Assembly: GCF_026340465.1 (NCBI RefSeq)
Contig: NZ_JAPEPC010000004.1
Coordinates: 1 to 55,241, forward strand
DNA: 55,241 bases
Direction of reading: 5' to 3'
Origin: Streptomyces sp. NBC_01306
Lineage (GTDB): Bacteria; Actinomycetota; Actinomycetes; Streptomycetales; Streptomycetaceae
The position numbers were made by a program, and so were the translations under genes. Positions 23,701 through 30,060 of the stretch are shown here, piece after piece (positions within the stretch are counted from its first letter, which is position 1; each line of letters opens with the position of its first letter). Under the pieces are notes generated by a model. The model worked only from the letters and a program-made list of their open reading frames with translations, was not told the DNA's origin and did no database searches.

Positions 23701-24252
23701 TTACTTCCGGGGCGGGTGCGGCTGGACCAGGAAGCGGGTGCCGGTGCCGCTGTACGCGGGCGCGGCCTGGAGGAAGTGGCCCTCGGTCCGTACGAGTTCG
23801 AACATCGTCTGCTTGATGAAGTCGTCGTCGCGCTGGAGGTCGACGCGGTCCTCGAGGAAGTCGGTCAGGTGCACGGGGTGCGGTGAGGTGCCGTGCGGGC
23901 GCTTGCTCTGCAGGCGGCTGCGCACGATCTGCGCGGCGGCGTCGTCGTCGGGGATCGCCGGGACGCCTCGGTTGATCGCGCGGCAGTGGGCGGCGTGCGC
24001 GTTGGCGAGGTCGGCGGCTTCCGGTTCCGTCAGCCGGACGCGGCGGTCGTTGCGGGCCGCGCGGTAGGTGCAGCCGAGGCACGCGGCGGCGTAGGAGGAG
24101 CTGCGGTCGCTAGCGGAGGTGTAGACGAGGACGATCGCGCCCTCCAGCGGTCCGAGGGTGTTGCGGTAGCGCTGGACGACGGTGGTTCCCGGCGGCGTCC
24201 ACAGGGCCGGGTCCTGCACGTCGGAGCGGCGGGCGAAGAGGCTGCTGAGCAT
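23701..24252 (-). CDS. Hypothetical protein with Cys pair (183 aa)
   Basis: ATG 24252 is chosen because AAGGAGAAG lies upstream; the long N-terminal reading is a shadow. ACLGCTYRAARNDRRVRLTEPEAADLANAHAAHC (about 58-91) has CxxC plus a later His-Cys pair, a zinc-finger-like layout found in many Streptomyces plasmid proteins. The C-terminal half is mixed. Family not recognised. Confidence 0.7.
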   Translation of the reverse strand: MLSSLFARRSDVQDPALWTPPGTTVVQRYRNTLGPLEGAIVLVYTSASDRSSSYAAACLGCTYRAARNDRRVRLTEPEAADLANAHAAHCRAINRGVPAIPDDDAAAQIVRSRLQSKRPHGTSPHPVHLTDFLEDRVDLQRDDDFIKQTMFELVRTEGHFLQAAPAYSGTGTRFLVQPHPPRK

Positions 24253-24281
24253 CGTGACTTCTCCTTCGGGAGGGTCGTTGA

Positions 24282-24743
24282 TCAGGCGGCCAGCCGGTGG
24301 GTCACCGGGGCCGTGGAGGCGAAGTAGGTGTCGGGGCTGGGCTCGTAGCCCCTGGCGCAGGGGTCGCAGCAGCCCTGGGTGCGCAGCGGGAGGCAGAAGT
24401 AGTAGCGCCTCTTGCACGCCGGGCACGTGGACCTCGCGGCCATCGCCCGGTCCAGCGCCCATTCCTGCGCGAGCGTCGGCGTGCGCTTCGGCCGGGCGAG
24501 TTCCACGCTGTAGAGCCAGGCCCGGGTGGGGTGGTTGCACGACTGGTCCGGCCGGTATGAGCACCCCTTGCAGCGCAGGACCGCGACCGGGCCGTGCCCG
24601 CCGGGGCTCAGGCCGCGCTCGCGTAACTGCCGCCGGGTGACCAGGCCCTCGGGACAGGTGCGCCGGTCGAACTCTTCCAAGGTCGCGGTGCTGCGCGGCA
24701 CCCGCTTGACCTCGCGGCGGCGCCTCTTCCGGGGGCGGGGCAT
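24282..24743 (-). CDS. RRQRL-motif-type zinc-binding protein (153 aa)
   Basis: Matches the family named for its RRQRL motif (here RRQLR near residue 37): LVTRRQLRERGLSPGGHGPVAVLRC, then LYSVELARPKRTPTLAQEWALDRAMAARSTCPACKRRYYFCLPLRTQGCC. Several cysteine pairs should bind two zincs. The first 20 residues are highly basic (PRPRKRRRREVKRVPRS). The family is abundant on Streptomyces plasmids and integrative elements; a role in DNA binding during transfer is likely but unproven. GGAGCAGGTG precedes ATG 24743. Confidence 0.85.
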   Translation of the reverse strand: MPRPRKRRRREVKRVPRSTATLEEFDRRTCPEGLVTRRQLRERGLSPGGHGPVAVLRCKGCSYRPDQSCNHPTRAWLYSVELARPKRTPTLAQEWALDRAMAARSTCPACKRRYYFCLPLRTQGCCDPCARGYEPSPDTYFASTAPVTHRLAA

Positions 24744-24886
24744 CACCTGCTCCAGGTACCGGGGAGCCGGGCGGGACGCTGCGGGTAGCGGGGGCCGGGG
24801 CGCTGCGGGCGGGGCCGGCCGATCCGGCGGCGCGGGCGGGGAATGAGCACGAGCGGTTCCTCCTGATGTCGGTGGACAGCAAGCGC

Positions 24887-24979
24887 CGCGCCCCGCCGAC
24901 GTCGTGCTGTGTCGGCGGGGCGCGAGGTGGCCGGTCGGCCTGTCCAGCCCTCGCCCACCCGGGAACGGGGTGGGCGAGG
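24887..24979. terminator. Two tandem terminator hairpins
   Basis: CGCGCCCCGCCGAC with GTCGGCGGGGCGCG (24887-24924, 14-bp stem) and CCTCGCCCACCC with GGGTGGGCGAGG (24949-24979, 12-bp stem) lie between 25001 and the genes to the left. They separate the transfer membrane genes from the RRQRL-type gene. No gene is seen in 24744-25000. Confidence 0.8.
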
Positions 24980-25000
24980 ACCAGGCGGAGCGACCGGAAG

Positions 25001-25783
25001 TCAGTCCCGGAACGGGCAGCCGCTGTGCGGGTGCTGTTCGGCGGCCGGGGCCGGGGGCTGAACGGGGACGTGAATTTCGGGCTTGACGGTGACCTTCGCG
25101 GGGCGCCCGGCGACGACGCGGCGGCGCAGGGTCAGGCCGCGCATCGCGAACGCGGACAGGAACGTCCAGGCGAGGACGGCGAGCCCGGCCGCGATGGGGC
25201 GGCTGGCTGCCGGGGTGGTCGTCCAGACCATGAACACGGTGGCCGCGCCCCACGCGGTCCACATCGCGCGCACGCCGTTGTTCCGGGAGAGGTAGCCGAG
25301 GACCAGGCCGACGATGCCGGTGAGCAGCCACAGCGTGTAGACGGTGGATCCTTCGACGGCGAGGCCGGCGGAGTGCTGCGCGATGTACGTGCGCACCGGC
25401 TGGTCGACGACGGCGGCCACGCCGCTGGAGGTGTCGACGCCGACCTGCACCTTGGGCACGGCGGTGAGCAGCTGGTGCAGGGCCTGGAGGACGACCTCGC
25501 CGGCGGCCTTGGCCATCAGGACGACGAAGGACACTCCGGCCGCCATCAGGACGGCCCGGATCCAGGGGGCCATGTGCCGCGGGCCGTCCTCGGGGGCGCT
25601 GAGGACGTCCTCCCACATCTCGTAGAGAACGCCGTCGATGTCCCAGGCCCTGGTCCACCAGTCGCGCAGCCCGTCGCGCAGCGCGGCGAACCGCGGCGGC
25701 TTGGGCGGTGCCTTCGGGAAGGGCACGGGGAGGTAGGCGAGCTCCTGGCGGTTCTGGCCGGGGGTGTTGTCGTTGGACTGCAC
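25001..25783 (-). CDS. Multi-spanning membrane protein of the transfer region (260 aa)
   Basis: GTG 25783 follows AAGGAG and gives 260 aa; earlier codons lack a ribosome site. A proline-rich N-terminus (LPVPFPKAPPKPPRF) precedes hydrophobic helices at about 82-105 (IRAVLMAAGVSFVVLMAKAAGEV), 145-165 (VYTLWLLTGIVGLVLGYL), 175-190 and 195-215. An amphipathic or pore-lining segment lies between the first two. The tail carries a single Cys (HPHSGCPFRD). Probably a spread or mating-channel partner of the FtsK-like pump, inferred from position. Confidence 0.75.
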   Translation of the reverse strand: MQSNDNTPGQNRQELAYLPVPFPKAPPKPPRFAALRDGLRDWWTRAWDIDGVLYEMWEDVLSAPEDGPRHMAPWIRAVLMAAGVSFVVLMAKAAGEVVLQALHQLLTAVPKVQVGVDTSSGVAAVVDQPVRTYIAQHSAGLAVEGSTVYTLWLLTGIVGLVLGYLSRNNGVRAMWTAWGAATVFMVWTTTPAASRPIAAGLAVLAWTFLSAFAMRGLTLRRRVVAGRPAKVTVKPEIHVPVQPPAPAAEQHPHSGCPFRD

Positions 25784-25874
25784 GGGGCAACTCCTTGTTG
25801 TCGATGCGGTGTTCACGGAGCGTGCGAGTGGGCCAAGCTGTGTGCGACAGGACCGGAGAGGGGAGGCGGCTGCG

Positions 25875-26093
25875 ATGGGGTGGTTCACCCGCGATGAGCC
25901 GGAGGAAGTCGTCTTCGAAGAGGTCGTGGACACGGACGGGACGATCTGGCCCGCGTTCACCGACGACGACGGTGTGCTGTGGATCGACGTGGAAGAGGAC
26001 GTCGAGGTGACGATCAACGGGGCGATCGTCGACGGGCAGATCCGGGGTGCCGAGGTCGACGGCGACGGCCGGATCTGGATCGACTACGACTGA
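25875..26093 (+). CDS. Small acidic protein in antisense orientation (72 aa)
   Basis: The only plus-strand gene within 19 kb of leftward genes. ATG 25875 follows GAGAGGGGAGG. The protein is extremely acidic and contains two related halves (DTDGTIWPAFTDDDGVLWIDVE and DGQIRGAEVDGDGRIWIDYD), suggesting an internal duplication. Highly acidic microproteins can mimic DNA and inhibit DNA-binding proteins; that idea is speculative here. Confidence 0.65.
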   Translation: MGWFTRDEPEEVVFEEVVDTDGTIWPAFTDDDGVLWIDVEEDVEVTINGAIVDGQIRGAEVDGDGRIWIDYD

Positions 26094-26173
26094 CCGCGAG
26101 GCCGGACGGCCTGTCCCGCACCCGAAGCCCGGCACGAGTGGCGGGGTGTCGGATACGAGGCAGGGCGCCCGGG

Positions 26174-26668
26174 TCAGCGAACGTCGTTGCGGGTGCGGGA
26201 GAACATCCCGCGCTGGTTGCTGGTGTTGTTGATCTGCGTGTTCTGCACGACGGGCGCCTCGTACACGTTGTTCGTGACGGCGCTGCGGGCCTTGTTGATC
26301 GCGCCGCCGATCGCCGTGGCGACCATGGCGACGCCCGCGAACGGCAGGGTGACCATGAGAACGCCGTAGAGCGTGACGGAGGCCAGGCCCTGGAGCACGA
26401 GCCAGGCCCCGCAGCCGATGCCGGTGATGCCGGCGCCGACGCCGATGGAGGCGACCGCGATCCCGGCCGCCCACGCGGGGACGATCCGCTTGTCGTCCTG
26501 ATGGACGGGCGGGGTGTCGCCGTACGCGGGCAGCGGGGTGTCGTCGCGGAAGGACGTCGGCATGTGCCGCACCGGCGTCTCGGGCTGGAAAGACCGGGCG
26601 ATGATCCGCTCGGCTTCGGCCTTGGCTTCGGCGTCGGTGAGCGGGCGGGTGATGTGGTCGAAGTCCAC
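26174..26668 (-). CDS. Membrane protein of the transfer region (164 aa)
   Basis: A hydrophilic N-terminus (60 residues, with LTDAEAKAEAERIIARSFQPE) is followed by two long hydrophobic segments (about 63-85: IVPAWAAGIAVASIGVGAG onward; 88-122: GAWLVLQGLASVTLYGVLM onward) and a polar, Asn-rich tail (VVQNTQINNTSNQRGMF). GTG 26668 follows GGAG. The Asn-rich tail resembles those of Streptomyces transfer-spread proteins. Probably part of the conjugation membrane complex. Confidence 0.7.
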   Translation of the reverse strand: MDFDHITRPLTDAEAKAEAERIIARSFQPETPVRHMPTSFRDDTPLPAYGDTPPVHQDDKRIVPAWAAGIAVASIGVGAGITGIGCGAWLVLQGLASVTLYGVLMVTLPFAGVAMVATAIGGAINKARSAVTNNVYEAPVVQNTQINNTSNQRGMFSRTRNDVR

Positions 26669-26705
26669 GGTGATCTCCGTTTCGGGGCAGACGCGGGGCG
26701 CCCTC

Positions 26706-26731
26706 CCCGCCGGGTGGGCAGGGAGGGCGCA
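26706..26731. terminator. Possible terminator
   Basis: GCCCTCCC and GGGAGGGC pair around CGCCGGGTGGGCA in the 84-bp gap between 26668 and 26753. Short but GC-rich stem. Confidence 0.5.
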
Positions 26732-26752
26732 GGGGCGGGGGAGCGGGCGGGA

Positions 26753-26956
26753 CTACTGCTGCCGGTCGGCGGCGGCCTCGAGCGCGCCGGGCGTCAGGTA
26801 CTGCCAGTGCGGCAGCGGCCGACGGCCCTCGGAGCGGACCACCAGGCCGTTGCGGCGGCCGGTGCGCAGCAGCTCGTTGACGAGCGCGCGGGCCTCGGGG
26901 CTGGCCGCCAGGACGTCGGCGGCGTCGTCGACCAGGAGCACCAGGGGGCGGTTCAT
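26753..26956 (-). CDS. Small protein resembling an FtsK Walker B segment (67 aa)
   Basis: A 67-aa protein starting MNRPLVLLVDDAADVLAAS, continuing with NELLRTGRRNGLVVRSEG and ending with LPHWQYLTPGALEAAADRQQ. The first 45 residues resemble the Walker B strand plus following helix of FtsK/SpoIIIE ATPases (hydrophobic strand, D-D/E-A, then GRxxG). No Walker A is present, so it cannot be an ATPase. It may be a remnant or a small regulator that mimics the motor. GAAGGAGAA precedes ATG 26956. Confidence 0.6.
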   Translation of the reverse strand: MNRPLVLLVDDAADVLAASPEARALVNELLRTGRRNGLVVRSEGRRPLPHWQYLTPGALEAAADRQQ

Positions 26957-26999
26957 CGTCGTGTTCTCCTTCTCGTTCGGCGGGGTCGGGCGGGGCTGG

Positions 27000-27188
27000 T
27001 CAGAAGCTGCTGATCCATCCGGTGACGGAGGAGACGGCGCTGGTGATCGTGGGGGCGATGCCGGTGCTGGCGAGGAAGAAGCCGAACAGGGCGACGGCGA
27101 TGCCCGGCATGATCCGCTGGTAGCCGGTGCGCACGAGGATGAAGACGATGATGCCGAGGAGCAGGACCAGGGAGATCGACAGGGCCAC
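27000..27188 (-). CDS. Small two-span membrane protein (62 aa)
   Basis: GTG 27188 with GAAGGAAA upstream; the long frame in this region is a shadow of the FtsK-like gene. The 62-aa product has two hydrophobic helices (VALSISLVLLLGIIVFILV and GIAVALFGFFLASTGIA) and a short polar loop containing RTGYQRIMP. It ends SVTGWISSF. Directly downstream of the FtsK-like gene by 41 bp; it resembles the tiny Spd-type spread proteins of Streptomyces plasmids in size and position. Confidence 0.75.
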   Translation of the reverse strand: MALSISLVLLLGIIVFILVRTGYQRIMPGIAVALFGFFLASTGIAPTITSAVSSVTGWISSF

Positions 27189-27228
27189 GGGTATCGGTTT
27201 CCTTCGGTGAGTGGGTGGTGGGTGCGGG

Positions 27229-29517
27229 TCAGCTGTCGGCGAGCTGCCAGTGGCCGCGCTTGCGCGAGATGGCCAGGCCCTTCGCCTTGAGCTGGGTGCA
27301 GGCGTTGCTGACGCTGGAGGGCTGGAAGCCGGGCAGCGCGGCGCGCAGGTCCTTGAGCTGCTGGGGCCCGTCGGCGAGCAGTTCGAGGATCTGGTCCTGG
27401 AGGCCGGGCTCCTCACCGAGGTCGGGACCGCTGTCCCCGAACGGGATGCCGAACGGCGCGTCGAACGGAGCAGGTGCCTCATCGGCGTCGGCGTCGGCGT
27501 CGGCGGCCGGGGGGCCGGCCGTGGGCTTGCTGTCGGGTGCGTCGGAGAACGCCTGGGCGAGGGTCTCGCAGTCGGCGTACGGGTTGGTGTGCCGCACGCC
27601 GTAGATCGCGGCCCCGGCCTGCGCGGCCTTGGCCTCGCCCTCGGTCAGTCCGTTCGCCGGCTCGTCGCCGTACAGGGCGATCAGGTCGGGGTAGACGCCG
27701 TCGACCTTCTTCGCGAAGAACGTGCGCATGAACTTGGCGCGCCCGTCGAGGAACATGTACGCCATGCCCGCGGTGGACTCGCCGTCCTCGTCGTCCTTGC
27801 CGGAGAACAGGGCTTCGATCTGCCCGTCCTCGTAGATCCGGGCGGGGATGTTCTCCATCTGGAAGCCGGTCGGGGCGATGCCGTCCAGGCCCATCTCCTT
27901 GGTGGAGGAGGAGGCGGTGCGCATGAGGAACAGGGCACCGACCTTGCCCTGCTGGCGGATCGCGTCGTCGTCACCGAGGTCCTTGAGGTGCAGGGACTGC
28001 ACGGCGAGCCGGATGCCGATGCCGACCTTGCGGCCGGTCTTCTGGATGTCGGCGATGAGGTAGGCGGTGGCCTTGCGCATCGCTTCGTCCGGGTGGGACA
28101 GCAGCCGGTTGATCTCGTCCAGCGTGATGTTGATGAGCGGCCACGGCCGCCCGAGGGCGAAGTCCCCGCGGCCCATCGCGTTGCTGACGTGCTCGCGGTA
28201 CTTCATGACCGCGTGCGCGGCCGTGAGCATCAGCAGCGTTTCCACCGGGCCCTTGGCGAACCAGTCGACCCGGCCTTCCGCCTCGGGCAGCGACATGCCG
28301 CCCTGGACGTCGCCGACCCAGGAGACGACGCCGGAGCGCTTCTCCGAGGCGAGGATCAGGTTCTGCAGGACGGACTTGCCCGCGCCGGTGACGCCGGCGG
28401 TGATGCCGCGCAGTGCGCCCAGTTCGGGGTCCCACAGCCGCATCCGGGCGGGCTTGCCGTCGTGGCAGACGCCGATGGTGATACGGCCCTTGGAGTCCAT
28501 CGTCAGGTCTTCGACGGTGGCCTTGCGGACCTTCATCAGCGGGTTCGTCTTGTAGATGGAGACGACGCCCTGTCGGATGCCGTCGGTCTCGATGACCAGC
28601 CGGGAGGGGTCGTCGATGCCGAACGCGGAGCAGATCGCCCGGTGCGGCAGGTGGATCTCCTTTCCCGGCGGGGCGGCGACATGCAGCACGATGCGGTGCG
28701 GTTCGGCCCGGTAGTTGACCAGGTCAACGCCGGGGGCGGCCTTGCCTGGGGCGGAGACCGCGCTATCCCACAGGCCCCGGATGCCTTCGGCTACAGCCTC
28801 AACGTCCTCGGAGGTGGGGCGGGCGACCAGCCGCATCCGGCCGGGCCCGGAGCCCTGCACCGGGCGGATCTTGACGGTGCCGACCGGGAAGTCGAACGCG
28901 GCGGCCAGCTGCACCTCGGTGAAGGTGGGCACCGCCTTCCCGGCCTGGGCGACGACGACGGCCTCGAAGTCGGGCCGGTCCGCGCGGAACGGCGCGATGG
29001 ACACCAGGCGAGTGCCGTCGCCGGTGGCCTGCGCCCACTTCGCGGCGAGGAACTCGGTGTACGTCAGCTCCCGGGCGGGGCCGGCCTGCGCCTGGTGCTC
29101 GGTGAGCTCCAGGACCAGGCCGGCGCTGCGGGTGAGCGGCGCCATCCAGCCCATCAGGGACGCCCACGCGGCGGGGGCGACGACTTCCCACCAGTTGAAG
29201 CCGGGGGTGATCAGGTTCGCCACGTAGGTGCTGGCGGCCGTCAGGAACGGGATGGCCCGCTGCGCCCGGGTCAGCATGCCGAGGCCCTGGTCGGGGTCCT
29301 TGGTCTTCGCGTACAGCCAGGCGAGGGTGCCCAGTCCGATGCCGCCGGAGGCGAGGTAGGACCAGGCGCTGTCGTCCAGCTGGGGGCCGACGGCCATTCC
29401 GGCGGCGGCGAGGGCGTAGGAGGTGCGTTCGGCCAGGACGCGCCGGTAGATGACGTGGCTCGGGACGCTCTTGGTGGTGTCGGCGGTCGGCGCCGCCTGG
29501 TCGATGGTGCTCAACAC
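27229..29517 (-). CDS. FtsK/SpoIIIE-type DNA translocase, TraB-like transfer protein (762 aa)
   Basis: Walker A GVTGAGKS lies near residue 375, Walker B LINITLDEINRLL near 455-467 and a sensor-like IRLAVQSLHLKDL near 495. Two hydrophobic segments lie in the N-terminal 140 residues (SYLASGGIGLGTLAWLYA, WWEVVAPAAWASLMGWMAPL). The end carries a winged-helix domain (LLADGPQQLKDLRAALPGFQPSSVSNACTQLKAKGLA), as in TraB and FtsK gamma domains that recognise DNA repeats. It should form a membrane-anchored hexameric pump that moves double-stranded plasmid DNA into the recipient. Acidic linker (DADADADEAPAPFDAP) before the winged helix. It lies central to the transfer block. Confidence 0.92.
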   Translation of the reverse strand: MLSTIDQAAPTADTTKSVPSHVIYRRVLAERTSYALAAAGMAVGPQLDDSAWSYLASGGIGLGTLAWLYAKTKDPDQGLGMLTRAQRAIPFLTAASTYVANLITPGFNWWEVVAPAAWASLMGWMAPLTRSAGLVLELTEHQAQAGPARELTYTEFLAAKWAQATGDGTRLVSIAPFRADRPDFEAVVVAQAGKAVPTFTEVQLAAAFDFPVGTVKIRPVQGSGPGRMRLVARPTSEDVEAVAEGIRGLWDSAVSAPGKAAPGVDLVNYRAEPHRIVLHVAAPPGKEIHLPHRAICSAFGIDDPSRLVIETDGIRQGVVSIYKTNPLMKVRKATVEDLTMDSKGRITIGVCHDGKPARMRLWDPELGALRGITAGVTGAGKSVLQNLILASEKRSGVVSWVGDVQGGMSLPEAEGRVDWFAKGPVETLLMLTAAHAVMKYREHVSNAMGRGDFALGRPWPLINITLDEINRLLSHPDEAMRKATAYLIADIQKTGRKVGIGIRLAVQSLHLKDLGDDDAIRQQGKVGALFLMRTASSSTKEMGLDGIAPTGFQMENIPARIYEDGQIEALFSGKDDEDGESTAGMAYMFLDGRAKFMRTFFAKKVDGVYPDLIALYGDEPANGLTEGEAKAAQAGAAIYGVRHTNPYADCETLAQAFSDAPDSKPTAGPPAADADADADEAPAPFDAPFGIPFGDSGPDLGEEPGLQDQILELLADGPQQLKDLRAALPGFQPSSVSNACTQLKAKGLAISRKRGHWQLADS

Positions 29518-29540
29518 AGCCTCCGTTCGAGGGCAGGGGC

Positions 29541-29577
29541 AGCAGGGGCCGCGCCCGGTGTGGGCGCGGTCCCTGCT
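29541..29577. terminator. Possible terminator upstream of the traB-like gene
   Basis: AGCAGGGGCCGCGCCC and GGGCGCGGTCCCTGCT form a 16-bp stem with one G-T pair between 29517 and 29597. It could attenuate read-through from the giant-protein genes. Confidence 0.75.
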
Positions 29578-29596
29578 GCGGTGGGGGTGGGGTGGG

Positions 29597-30046
29597 TCAG
29601 CTGCGGCGGCCGGAGCGCCGGTAGAAGCCGGGCTTGGCCTGCCGGACTCCGGAGCCGTTGGAGGCTTCGTAGCCGGGGCGGTACTCCCGCTCGTGCGCGC
29701 CGTTGAAGCCGCGGGCGTCGGTGTCGACGGCGTCGGCGGCGTTGACCATCTCGCCGGATGCCTCCGCGACGCCGGTGAGGGCGGTGGAGGTGTCCTCGAT
29801 CATCGAGGTGAACTGGGGCTCGACTTCGGCCTGGCCGCACATCTCCGACAGGCGCATGGCCGCGTTGGCGTTGGCCTGCATGTGAGAGCGGAGCAGGTGC
29901 ATGCCCTCCTTGAGGAAGAGGGCGGAGGCGGCGAGCTTGGCGGTCCGGCCCGCGAGGGCGAGGAAGCCGTTGCCGTTGCTGGCGCCGCCGCCGGTGCTGG
30001 CGACGCCGTTGTTCATGCCCGGAATGGCGGGGAGGTTGTCGCTCAC
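29597..30046 (-). CDS. Hypothetical protein of the transfer region (149 aa)
   Basis: GTG 30046 follows GAGGAGATC. The N-terminus (SDNLPAIPGMNNGVASTGGGASNGNG) is Gly/Asn-rich; the middle is helical (AKLAASALFLKEGMHLLRSHMQANANAAMRLSEMCGQ) and the tail is Gly/Arg-rich (GYEASNGSGVRQAKPGFYRRSGRRS). It lies 15 bp downstream of the giant-protein gene and looks like a companion of it (both products have a short S-D-x start after GTG and helical bodies). Function unknown. Confidence 0.7.
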   Translation of the reverse strand: MSDNLPAIPGMNNGVASTGGGASNGNGFLALAGRTAKLAASALFLKEGMHLLRSHMQANANAAMRLSEMCGQAEVEPQFTSMIEDTSTALTGVAEASGEMVNAADAVDTDARGFNGAHEREYRPGYEASNGSGVRQAKPGFYRRSGRRS

Positions 30047-30060
30047 GTGCTGATCTCCTC

